Assembly (NCBI RefSeq): GCF_046484155.1
Contig: NZ_JAWOBT010000080.1
Coordinates: 1 to 16,293 of the forward strand
Direction of reading: 5' to 3'
Source of the DNA: Alkalibacterium sp046484155
GTDB lineage: Bacteria; Bacillota; Bacilli; Lactobacillales; Carnobacteriaceae_A
Length of the DNA stretch: 16,293 bases
The notes below the pieces were generated by a model. The model was not told the DNA's origin, ran no database searches, and saw only the letters and a program-made list of their open reading frames with translations. Both the position numbers and the translations under genes were made by a program. Below, piece after piece: positions 8,346 to 14,939 of this stretch. The stretch's first letter is position 1; every line of letters starts with the position of its first letter.

Positions 8346-9296
8346 CTAATCGTATTTAATGCGTGGGTCAACGACGGCATACATCACATCGACTAGTACA
8401 TTGGCCAGTAACACAACGATCGCTGACAAGATGGTGATGGCCATGAGTATCGGCAAGTCTCGTTGTTGAATCGCGGTAATGGTCAAGCGACCGAGTCCCG
8501 GCCACTGAAAAATCTGTTCCGTTACGATAGCTCCACCCACCAGTCGCGGTAGATCTGTACCGATAATCGTGATAACAGGGATCAGAGCATTCCTGATTCC
8601 GTGTTTGGTCAGGATGACTCGCTGAGCCAGACCTTTCGCCGTGGCTGTACGGATATAATTTTCCCCATAGACTTGAATCATGGTCGAGCGCATGTAACGC
8701 GTCATATTCGCGATATAGAAAGCAGAAAGTACGATCACCGGCAACACTAAATGGTGCATGACCTTCAATATCCCTCCCTCACGACCCAGTTCGATCATTC
8801 CACCAGTTGGAAACCAATCCAGTCGAACAGCGAAAATATAAATGAGTCCCAACCCCAGGAAGAAGTTCGGAATCGATACGCCTACAAAGGCTCCGGCTGT
8901 CAGGAATGTATCGATCCAAGTCCCTTGTTTTCGTGCACTGATGATCCCTAAAGGAATCGCCACGATGTAAGAAAATAATAGTGTCGCGCCCATCAGAACA
9001 ATGGTTGGCCCTAATCTTGAGATGATGATAGGTAAAACCGGATACCGGGTAGAAAACGACACACCCAAATCGCCTACCAGCGCGCGCCCTAACCATCTAA
9101 CATACTGTATCGGATAGGACTGGTCTAAACCTAGCGCTCGTCTCGTTGCTTCAATTTGTGCCTGGGTCGCATCGGGCGTGACATACAGATCAGTCGGCTC
9201 ACCGGGTGCCAGGTTGATCATGATAAACGCTCCAATCGTTATCATCAGCAGCACTGGAATAGCTGTCAGCAACCTTTTTCCAATATACTTTTTCAT
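8346..9296 (-). CDS. oppB: Peptide ABC transporter permease OppB
   Basis: This inner membrane permease (316 residues) forms the heterodimeric pore with OppC. It opens with the family pattern of a short basic start and a first membrane helix (KKYIGKRLLTAIPVLLMITI), then NLAPGEPTDL. About five more membrane segments follow, with the coupling loop MTRYMRSTMIQVYGENYIRT and the downstream TAKGL. The C-terminus DVMYAVVDPRIKYD is typical. AAGGGGAG lies just upstream of the ATG, and the gene begins 31 bases after the second M20D amidohydrolase, consistent with one transcript. Confidence 0.93.
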   Translation of the reverse strand: MKKYIGKRLLTAIPVLLMITIGAFIMINLAPGEPTDLYVTPDATQAQIEATRRALGLDQSYPIQYVRWLGRALVGDLGVSFSTRYPVLPIIISRLGPTIVLMGATLLFSYIVAIPLGIISARKQGTWIDTFLTAGAFVGVSIPNFFLGLGLIYIFAVRLDWFPTGGMIELGREGGILKVMHHLVLPVIVLSAFYIANMTRYMRSTMIQVYGENYIRTATAKGLAQRVILTKHGIRNALIPVITIIGTDLPRLVGGAIVTEQIFQWPGLGRLTITAIQQRDLPILMAITILSAIVVLLANVLVDVMYAVVDPRIKYD

Positions 9297-9327
9297 CTTC
9301 TCCCCTTCTTTCCTCTTAAAACATAAC

Positions 9328-10515
9328 TTAATTCATTAAGTAACTATCGACAATGGTTAAAAAGACCTCCCCGGATCTCAGCAGCGCTTGCTCATCGATT
9401 TCAAATTTCGGATGGTGATGCGGATAAGCAATCTCGTTTTCAGGCGGCTTGGCCCCGACGCGTAAAAATGCTCCTGGTTTGTTTAATAAGAAGTAGGCGA
9501 AATCCTCGCCACCCATTTGTCCCTCCACTTCTTCCACTTCCTCAGCTGGAAAGGCAGTCAGAAATGCTACTTTGACTTTATCTACTTCCTCAGAAGTGTT
9601 CTGAATGGACGGGTAACCGTGGGTATAATCGATCTCCACGGTTGCGTCATAAGCGTCTGCAATCTGTGCACTCATGGTTTTTAATTTTGATTCCATCAGT
9701 TGCTGGATATCCTGGTGCATGGTCCTGACTGTCCCCACTATCTCTGCCGTGTCCGCGATAATGTTGTAGGCCTCCCCGCCTGCTTGAAAACCGGCAAAGG
9801 TTAAAACGGCAGGCTTCACGGGATCGGTCATGCGACTCACGATCTGCTGTAAATTCGTGATGATCTGGGTGCCGACAGTCAGGGCATCATGGGTATCGTG
9901 AGGCGCAGCCCCGTGTCCACCTTTACCCTGGACTTTCATTGAAAAGGTATCGGAGTTTGCTGACCCGAACCCGTAATTGTAATAGACTTTATTTAATGGT
10001 TGCTCGGCACCGAGATGGATGCCGAACACATAATCAACTGCATCCAGTGCGCCGTCTTCCACCATCGATTTGGCCCCTCCAGGCAGAACTTCTTCCGCGT
10101 GCTGATGCAGCAAGACGATATTGCCTTGCAGCTCATCCCGGTGGTTCACCAGTACTTTAGCGACACTGAGCAGTGACGCAGTATGACCATCGTGGCCACA
10201 GGCGTGCATGATGCCTTCTTCTTTGGACTTGAAGGCACTCTCGACTTCTTCTGTCACGCGCAGGGCATCGAAGTCAGCCCGCAAGGCAATGGTCGGTCCA
10301 GCGTGTTTCCCTTCGATCATGGCTACAATACCGTAGCCATTTCCGACGTTCGTTCGAATGTCATCTACGCCGATTTTTTCTAACTGTTCAATGATATAGT
10401 TGGCTGTCTCCACCTCTTCAAACGAGGGTTCCGGATGTTCATGTAAATATCTTCGCCATTTCACTGTTTCCTGAAAGTTATCTGCTAACTCTTGTCTCCA
10501 TTTGTCTAAAGTCAT
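9328..10515 (-). CDS. M20D amidohydrolase, second of a tandem pair
   Basis: This cytoplasmic metal-dependent amidohydrolase (395 residues) is of the M20D group, which includes aminoacylases, N-acetyl-diaminopimelate deacetylase, indole-acetyl-amino-acid hydrolases and the AbgA/AbgB subunits. Metal ligands are all present: MHACGHDGH at 103-111 (Cys106, His108), HAEE at 139-142, His167 in FGIHL, and YPHHHPKF at 364-371. MGGEDFA lies at 334-340. The usual RADMDALP is RADFDALR here (79-85). A dimerisation domain covers roughly residues 185-295. It is a clear paralogue of the gene directly upstream, 20 bases away, and is followed by oppB. It probably cleaves N-acylated amino acids or blocked peptides brought in by the transporter. 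An aminoacylase, carboxypeptidase or deacetylase role is equally possible. Confidence 0.9.
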   Translation of the reverse strand: MTLDKWRQELADNFQETVKWRRYLHEHPEPSFEEVETANYIIEQLEKIGVDDIRTNVGNGYGIVAMIEGKHAGPTIALRADFDALRVTEEVESAFKSKEEGIMHACGHDGHTASLLSVAKVLVNHRDELQGNIVLLHQHAEEVLPGGAKSMVEDGALDAVDYVFGIHLGAEQPLNKVYYNYGFGSANSDTFSMKVQGKGGHGAAPHDTHDALTVGTQIITNLQQIVSRMTDPVKPAVLTFAGFQAGGEAYNIIADTAEIVGTVRTMHQDIQQLMESKLKTMSAQIADAYDATVEIDYTHGYPSIQNTSEEVDKVKVAFLTAFPAEEVEEVEGQMGGEDFAYFLLNKPGAFLRVGAKPPENEIAYPHHHPKFEIDEQALLRSGEVFLTIVDSYLMN

Positions 10516-10535
10516 GTGTCACCCTTCTTTCACTC

Positions 10536-11762
10536 TTAGTCTAAGGCTGCGGTTTTGGTTTCCGCTGCTGCTCCCACGCCGCTTAATAAGTAATGATCAA
10601 TAATATCCACGAAACATTTCGCTCCGACTAACATGGCGCGTTCATCAAAATCAAATTTAGGATGATGATGGGGGTAGATAATCCCTTTGGCTTTATTTCC
10701 TGAATGGACAAAAAAGAATGAGCCGGGTTTCTCCTGCAGGTAATAAGCGAAATCTTCCCCTCCCATACGCAGAGGAATCGATTCGACCGTCATATCTGTA
10801 CGGTTCGTTTCGAATAACATCTGAATCAGTGCCGTTTCTTTTTCATGATTGAATAGTGCCGGATAGCCGCGTATATAGTTGACCTCGCACGTGGCATCAT
10901 GGGCGTCACAAATACTTTCTGTCATGGTTTTCATTTTCCCTTCGATCAAATCTCTTAATTCCGGATCAAAGGTCCTTACTGTTCCTTTGATCGATGCCTT
11001 GTCTGCAATGACATTGTGCGCCCCGTCTCCCGCTTTCAGTGTGGAGACAGTTAAGACACCGGCTTTTTTAGGATCTTTGTTTCGACTAATAATGGTTTGC
11101 AGCTGATTGACCACGTGTGAGGCCACGACGACCGAATCGACCGTGCCATTTGGATAGGCTGCGTGCCCACCTTTTCCTTGGATCGTAATGTCGAAGAAAT
11201 CAGCAGCGGCCATAGCATACCCTGAACAATACGATACCGTACCGAATTCAAGTGGTGATCTCAAATGTAACCCGTAGACAGCCTCCACATCCGCCAGCAC
11301 GCCTGCATCGACCATCGCTTTCCCCCCACCAGGCAAAACCTCTTCCGCATGCTGGAAGATAAATTTAATCGAGCCTGCCAGTTCCTCTTCATGTCCTTTC
11401 ATCACCTTAGCCAAACTGAGCAAGGTCGCGGTATGCCCGTCATGACCACAGGCATGCATGACCCCCTGATTTTGTGATGCAAAGGGTAAACCGGTCTGTT
11501 CTTCTATGCGTAACGCATCAAAGTCAGCGCGAAAAGCGATCGTTGGTCCTATTTCACTTCCTCTTAGGTAAGCGACAACACCACCGCCCCCTACATTTTC
11601 TTCGACCTCTGTATAACCGAACGCTCTTAATTTATCTGCGATGAATCGTCTGGTCTGCCATTCTTCAAATGACGGTTCCGGGTGCTGATGTAAATGCCTG
11701 CGCCACTTTACCGTGGTGGGATAGCACTTATTCAGTTCCTCTTCAAGTTGGTTTATTAACAT
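10536..11762 (-). CDS. M20D amidohydrolase, first of a tandem pair and first gene of the peptide operon
   Basis: Same family and likely cytoplasmic role as the gene that follows it; 408 residues. MHACGHDGH at 102-110, HAEE at 138-141, His166 in YGLHL, MGGEDFAYY and a late YPHHHPKF supply the two-metal centre. It too has RADFDALR instead of RADMDALP. I chose ATG at 11762 because AGGAG stands eight bases before it. A GTG three codons earlier would overlap that site. Its promoter lies at 11833-11861. The two paralogues share motif spacing but differ in many substrate-side positions (for example LRSPLEFGTVSYCSG against LGAEQPLNKVYYNYG), so they may have different substrates or form a heteromer. 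The C-terminal extension after the final helix (GVGAAAETKTAALD) is unlike its partner. Confidence 0.9.
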   Translation of the reverse strand: MLINQLEEELNKCYPTTVKWRRHLHQHPEPSFEEWQTRRFIADKLRAFGYTEVEENVGGGGVVAYLRGSEIGPTIAFRADFDALRIEEQTGLPFASQNQGVMHACGHDGHTATLLSLAKVMKGHEEELAGSIKFIFQHAEEVLPGGGKAMVDAGVLADVEAVYGLHLRSPLEFGTVSYCSGYAMAAADFFDITIQGKGGHAAYPNGTVDSVVVASHVVNQLQTIISRNKDPKKAGVLTVSTLKAGDGAHNVIADKASIKGTVRTFDPELRDLIEGKMKTMTESICDAHDATCEVNYIRGYPALFNHEKETALIQMLFETNRTDMTVESIPLRMGGEDFAYYLQEKPGSFFFVHSGNKAKGIIYPHHHPKFDFDERAMLVGAKCFVDIIDHYLLSGVGAAAETKTAALD

Positions 11763-11832
11763 ATGACCCACTCCTAAATGAGATTAATATTATAAAAATG
11801 AGATTCCTTTAATGATTCGCGTTATTTTTCAA

Positions 11833-11861
11833 AGTTTATACACTATAAATCCGAATGTCAA
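11833..11861 (-). promoter_or_regulatory. Main promoter of the M20D-opp-dipeptidase operon
   Basis: A perfect -35 TTGACA (11861-11856) is followed by a 17-base spacer and TAAACT (11838-11833), with an overlapping TATAAA two bases earlier. Transcription would begin near 11826, giving a leader of about 63 bases before the first M20D start. It lies in a 435-base gap (11763-12197) shared with a divergent plus-strand promoter. The remainder of that gap, about 11954-12105, is AT-rich and I saw no gene in it. Confidence 0.75.
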
Positions 11862-11875
11862 TGGTTTCGCATTCG
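11852..11875. promoter_or_regulatory. Operator-like dyad over the operon's -35 box
   Basis: CGAATG and CATTCG form a perfect 6-bp inverted repeat with a 12-base centre, so the half-site centres are 18 bp apart, enough for a helix-turn-helix dimer. The left arm overlaps the -35 hexamer at 11856-11861, a position where a bound protein would repress. I do not recognise the regulator; no CodY-box match was found nearby. Confidence 0.4.
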
Positions 11876-11937
11876 CCTTTATCATCGTTTTCTAATCTTA
11901 TTCTTATTTATAACTCATTTTAGTTGTCATCTTAAAT

Positions 11938-11953
11938 AACATAGCGCTTACAT
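11938..11953 (-). promoter_or_regulatory. Possible catabolite-responsive (cre) element
   Basis: On the minus strand ATGTAAGCGCTATGTT matches the Gram-positive cre consensus WTGNAANCGNWNNCWW with one mismatch (G at the conserved C). It lies about 77 bases upstream of the operon's -35 box, where CcpA could affect either divergent promoter. One near-match in an AT-rich gap is weak evidence. Confidence 0.25.
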
Positions 11954-12105
11954 TATAATGTGAATAGAATGTGACGAACGGCTATTTATTATCATTTAAA
12001 ACCACCCTTCAGTTCAATAAGTCTGATAATATCCAGTTAAACAAACGCTTAGTGTCCATGCTTTGAACAATCTTTTTTATCTTTATGAGAGTTGACCTTC
12101 CAACG

Positions 12106-12134
12106 TTTACTTTAATGCTTTAACATCATATAAT
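12106..12134 (+). promoter_or_regulatory. Promoter of the 12198 gene
   Basis: TTTACT (12106-12111), a 17-base spacer and a perfect TATAAT (12129-12134). Transcription would start near 12141, leaving a leader of about 57 bases. A weak AGTAA/TTACT dyad (12136-12157) overlaps the presumed start site. Confidence 0.6.
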
Positions 12135-12197
12135 AAGTAACAGGAAAATAACTTACTCAACTTTTATAAAAAACTTGTAGTAAGTAGAGGTGATAAT

Positions 12198-12563
12198 ATG
12201 AGCGAAACAAGTGAAAATGATTATGCTGACTTGAGACGACATGCCGAATCAATAGGGATGACATTTGAAGAATATACTTTAAGCCTTCATAAAAAAAATC
12301 AGGCTTTAAAATCTGTACTACTGGATAACGGATCAGAGTTCAAATCCTTTGTAACCGAATTCCACGAAGTTCTAGATGATTTAGCGCAATACAAAGATTC
12401 TGATGCTAAGAAAAGCACCTATAAACATTACGAATTAATTAAGTGTGTGAACGATTTACTTTTAATGACGAGTCGTGATCCCAGCTTACTCGCCCAGTTG
12501 TATCATCATTTCCCTAGAGGGATAGATGGGAAAATAAGAGAATTCAACAACTTGACTACTTAA
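12198..12563 (+). CDS. Unrecognised small soluble protein, 121 residues
   Basis: I do not recognise this protein. It has no signal peptide or membrane segment and is predicted from its composition to be mostly helical and soluble. The N-terminal third is charged (NDYADLRRHAESIGMTFEEY). The middle is rich in Leu, Val and Phe at helical spacing, with a lysine-rich turn (KDSDAKKSTYKHYELIK). It contains one cysteine (ICVN region) and ends in LLLMTSRDPSLLAQLYHHFP and a polar tail. GAGGTG lies five bases before the ATG. It is monocistronic: its own promoter lies at 12106-12134 and a strong terminator begins eight bases after its stop. It is divergent from the peptide operon, which could hint at a shared regulatory region, but it shows no helix-turn-helix that I can identify. 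Confidence 0.85.
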   Translation: MSETSENDYADLRRHAESIGMTFEEYTLSLHKKNQALKSVLLDNGSEFKSFVTEFHEVLDDLAQYKDSDAKKSTYKHYELIKCVNDLLLMTSRDPSLLAQLYHHFPRGIDGKIREFNNLTT

Positions 12564-12569
12564 ACACAA

Positions 12570-12604
12570 AATCCTGTCCCGCTTTAGCGGGGCAGGATTT
12601 TTTT
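12570..12604 (+). terminator. Strong intrinsic terminator after the 12198 gene
   Basis: AATCCTGTCCCGC (12570-12582) pairs with GCGGGGCAGGATT (12587-12599) through 13 bp with one G-U pair and a TTTA loop, followed by five T. A short A run on the left flank gives it some capacity to act on the opposite strand. Confidence 0.93.
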
Positions 12605-12657
12605 AATTATCAGAAGTGTTATACTTAAAGGCATGATAAAGAAAGCGAGATGATGAT

Positions 12658-13101
12658 ATGGCAGGATTCACTTTCAACTCTGTAATGCAGGGCGCGTTTG
12701 GGAATTATTCAGAAAAATCACCAGAGGAATTGACAGAAGAATACGGAGACTATCTATTTGAAGAGGAGAAAATCACAATGGGGTATCAAATGATTCGTGA
12801 TGCGCTTGTCTTTACATCCTTACGCATCCTCTTCGTCGACAAACAGGGCGCCACGGGTAAAAAAGTATCCTTCAAATCTATTTTTCTGGACTCCATTATC
12901 AACGTAGAAATGGAAACAGCCGGTACTGGCATAGATGATAGCGAGTTAATGATTACGTATTTGGAAAATGCCTATCAAAAATCAAACAATGAACGTCTGA
13001 AAGATCAGCGGTTCGAGTTCCCCAAGAAAACCGATATCATACCGCTATACCGAACACTAGGAAATATCAGTGTTAAAAATCGTGAGCATATTAATCGTTA
13101 A
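12658..13101 (+). CDS. Bacterial PH domain protein (PF08000-like), 147 residues
   Basis: This small cytoplasmic protein has the bacterial pleckstrin-homology fold. The recognisable core runs from about residue 35 to 115: a first strand with EEKITMGYQMIRDALVFTSL, then RILFVDKQGATGKKVSFKSI, a pattern characteristic of this family (RDxxVFTxxRLxxVDKQGxTGKK), then IINVEMETAGTGIDDSELMI. The C-terminal helix closes the fold. Family function is largely unknown. The start context is weak, with only GAGATGAT before the ATG. A -10-like TATACT lies at 12620-12625 without a good -35, so expression may be low or depend on read-through. A perfect-stem terminator follows, so it is transcribed as a single gene. 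Confidence 0.85.
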   Translation: MAGFTFNSVMQGAFGNYSEKSPEELTEEYGDYLFEEEKITMGYQMIRDALVFTSLRILFVDKQGATGKKVSFKSIFLDSIINVEMETAGTGIDDSELMITYLENAYQKSNNERLKDQRFEFPKKTDIIPLYRTLGNISVKNREHINR

Positions 13102-13114
13102 CTTACTTAATAGT

Positions 13115-13147
13115 GAAGGGATAACCGTTGTGGTTATCCCTTCTTTT
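13115..13147 (+). terminator. Intrinsic terminator after the PH-domain gene
   Basis: GAAGGGATAACC (13115-13126) and GGTTATCCCTTC (13132-13143) form a perfect 12-bp stem with a 5-base loop, followed by TTTTG. No T run follows on the minus strand, so it acts rightward only. Confidence 0.92.
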
Positions 13148-13249
13148 GTTTATGGTCAATCAATAGCTTGAAAACTGACAGCAGGACCTGGAAAACTTGA
13201 AACGCTCCATACCTTTCTTCCAAGTGTTCATCTTGAATTCTCACTTTAT

Positions 13250-13666
13250 TTAAAATAACAACAGTCCGTAACCCACGACAAATATGATAAACAATAAAGT
13301 GGAAAGTATGGTCACTGTAATCAGGTTCATTTTGAACGGATAATTCCTATGCGCACTTCTGGAATTTTCTTTCAAAAAATCATAGACTGATTTAAATCCT
13401 ATCCAGGCATATACAAAACACAATAAACCAAGAACAATCAGTGCCCCTCCTACAAATAAAATGGCCAATCGATTATCGGAGCCTTGCAAAACCGAGACCA
13501 ATGTCCATCCAGCCCCAGCAATGGTAAACCCTGTACGAATCCAAGCCGCATACGTACGTTCAGCAGCTTGGAGTGTTCTGCTCTCTGCTAGATCATTTCG
13601 TAGTTTTGCTAATTCAGTTCTATTTCGAGCTAATTCATCGCTTAGTTTATTATCTGAATCACCCAT
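13250..13666 (-). CDS. DUF202 family membrane protein (YidH-like)
   Basis: This small integral membrane protein (138 residues) is of the DUF202 family (PF02656), whose function is unknown. Residues 1-33 form a charged heptad-like helix (DELARNRTELAKLRNDLAES), probably a short coiled coil. The family signature AAERTYAAWIRTGF spans about 34-47 (usually LAxERTxLAWxRTxL), and three membrane segments follow at about 47-62, 68-90 and 113-137. GGAGG sits five bases before the ATG. No clear promoter or terminator was found; it lies 81 bases downstream of a degraded HAD fragment. Confidence 0.88.
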   Translation of the reverse strand: MGDSDNKLSDELARNRTELAKLRNDLAESRTLQAAERTYAAWIRTGFTIAGAGWTLVSVLQGSDNRLAILFVGGALIVLGLLCFVYAWIGFKSVYDFLKENSRSAHRNYPFKMNLITVTILSTLLFIIFVVGYGLLLF

Positions 13667-13747
13667 GACTCCCTCCTTTTTTTATTGATTAGTCAGGTAT
13701 TCCAACACTTAGGCATCCACCACTCTGATTTTTCTGCAGGATCGCCA

Positions 13748-13819
13748 GTCGATCAGCTTGAAAAATTTTAAACCTTCTATTATTCCGCCATACTCGTTAT
13801 ACGCAACGGCATAGTCGAC
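13748..13819 (-). pseudogene. C-terminal remnant of a second Cof-type HAD phosphatase
   Basis: Reading the minus strand from 13819, the frame gives VDYAVAYNEYGGIIEGLKFF followed by KLID. This lines up without gaps with the last residues of the intact HAD phosphatase at 14940-15719 (ADYITSTNTDGGIVEGLKHY, then KLID); 11 of the last 14 residues are identical, while third codon positions differ. No catalytic part is present: an in-frame stop lies just upstream, and the frame runs past the expected stop (TGG instead of TAA) to a TAA at 13709. It is therefore the tail of a deleted paralogue rather than a gene. It sits directly after the YdjM-like gene. Confidence 0.75.
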
Positions 13820-13852
13820 CAGCAAGTGTTGTATCTAAATATATAACGATAC

Positions 13853-14347
13853 CTAAGTGGTAAGAAGCACAAGCTGGTAGAACAGTCCGGCACAAGCGGC
13901 TAGAAAAAGAACCGTCTCGCTCATCTTTCCAGTCTTGTAATATATCAGCTTAAAACCAAACTGTATCCTCTTGTTATAAACTGGCTGTAGCCATGCCACA
14001 CCGGTTTTTGAAAAAGAGTCTTCGACTAAGTGAGCAATATAGCCGGCAGTAAACCAGTAAGCCCATTCTAAAGGCTGCTGAAAAGACGACAAAATGAACT
14101 GGGATGCCAGCAGGAAGAAGATAACGCCTACTATAGAGTGCAACAATCCTCTATGTCCGAAGACCATGCTTATGCCATCGCTGACACCTCGTGTTCGGTT
14201 GCCGATAAAGGATTTCGGGTGGTCGATATCCGGCAAGAGCGAACCGATCCCCAGAGCAATAACGTTTCCAATAGTTAAAGAATCGGTTGAAACAAGTATC
14301 GGTAGTACTGCGGCATAAGTGACAATGACATGTGATTTGTAAAGCAT
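13853..14347 (-). CDS. YdjM-family membrane-bound metal-dependent hydrolase (PF04307)
   Basis: This membrane protein (164 residues) is of the YdjM/LexA-binding inner-membrane hydrolase family. Substrate and reaction are not established for the family, although its metal-binding pattern resembles phospholipase C-type hydrolases. Conserved residues are visible: His6 near the start, GSLLPDIDHPKS at 35-46 (Asp40, Asp42, His43), GHRGLLHS at 64-71 (His65, His70), and AHLVEDSFSKTGVAWLQP from 105 (His106, Asp110). About four hydrophobic segments surround these motifs. GAGGGAG lies six bases before the ATG. Length is normal for the short Gram-positive members. It is flanked on both sides by degraded sequence. 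Confidence 0.9.
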   Translation of the reverse strand: MLYKSHVIVTYAAVLPILVSTDSLTIGNVIALGIGSLLPDIDHPKSFIGNRTRGVSDGISMVFGHRGLLHSIVGVIFFLLASQFILSSFQQPLEWAYWFTAGYIAHLVEDSFSKTGVAWLQPVYNKRIQFGFKLIYYKTGKMSETVLFLAACAGLFYQLVLLTT

Positions 14348-14406
14348 ATTTTTCTCCCTCTAGAAAACAGATAAACTAAATCTGATTTGAAAATTATTTT
14401 TGGTTT

Positions 14407-14435
14407 ATTATAGCGACTAACGTCTTCCATCCACC
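14407..14435 (-). promoter_or_regulatory. Weak promoter candidate for the YdjM-like gene
   Basis: A perfect -10 TATAAT (14412-14407) lies about 60 bases upstream of the gene. The sequence 17 bases further up (GGTGGA) is a poor -35. A bulged inverted repeat (CACCTTCA/TGAAGGGTG, about 14432-14449) covers that position, so an activator or repressor could act there. Confidence 0.35.
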
Positions 14436-14588
14436 CTTCAGTGAAGGTGATATAGCCGTAACTCTTTTTTCCAGTTGAGTAATCGCCTCAAGCATTGGCT
14501 GCTACGTCCTCGACCTATTTCTTCCAGAATATGAATATACTTTATGATACCATAGTGCAATGTGAACCAAGGTGAAGAATTGATTTTT

Positions 14589-14744
14589 TCACCAGTCAAA
14601 CTCTTTTAATTGATCTTTCAACTTGTTTTTCTAATCACCTGCATATTGTTTCTCATTGCTTGTTAGCCCAGTTGTGGTTTCTGACTCCACTTGTGCGCCA
14701 TCGGCATTGCCCACCTGCTCCTGCTTCTTGTTCAGTTTGCAGGC
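14589..14744 (-). pseudogene. Decayed lipoprotein-like reading frame
   Basis: On the minus strand from 14744 one frame reads ACKLNKKQEQVGNADG, AQVESETTTGLTSNEKQYAGD, a TAG stop at 14633-14631, then in the same frame KNKLKDQLKEFDW and TGA at 14589. The Ala-Cys start followed by a polar Gly/Asn/Thr/Glu-rich segment resembles the first residues of a mature lipoprotein. The codon before it is TGA, and no signal peptide or start is intact. I infer a broken lipoprotein gene, but I recognise no relative and composition alone is weak evidence. Confidence 0.3.
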
Positions 14745-14939
14745 TCATCGGAGAAACTAGTCGCAAAGATAGTATAGCAGTGAATTAACGAAGCTTGATA
14801 TTCAGAACGAGTCCCGATCCGATCAATCAGACAAGTGTTTTTTCACTATTAAAGACTGCGAAAGATGTCAAAGAGGCTGGAATAAGTGTTTCTTTCAATA
14901 AAGAACACCTTGCCCCACCCTCTTATCTGCTTTATATTA

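Larger units (their letters stand above)
14348..14939. other. Degenerate intergenic region between the YdjM-like and HAD genes
   Basis: No intact gene is supported in these 592 bases. Besides the promoter candidate and decayed frame given separately, there is an imperfect hairpin at about 14886-14911 (AGTGTTTCTTT against AAAGAACACC) shortly after the HAD stop, which lacks a T run on the minus strand. A 33-codon minus-strand frame at 14394-14495 has only a distant GAGG before it. Confidence 0.55.

Noticed and set aside
11763..12197. A search for a CodY box (AATTTTCWGAAAATT) in the control region of the peptide operon.
   Set aside because: No stretch came close to the consensus on either strand.
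13134..13244. A 36-codon minus-strand frame from GTG after the DUF202 gene, with an amphipathic-looking product ending inside a terminator stem.
   Set aside because: It has no ribosome binding site or promoter, and its start lies six bases beyond the DUF202 gene end. The composition alone does not support a gene.
14394..14495. A 33-codon minus-strand frame upstream of the YdjM-like gene.
   Set aside because: The only GAGG is 11 bases from the ATG, it overlaps the promoter candidate for the next gene, and the other two frames are similarly open.
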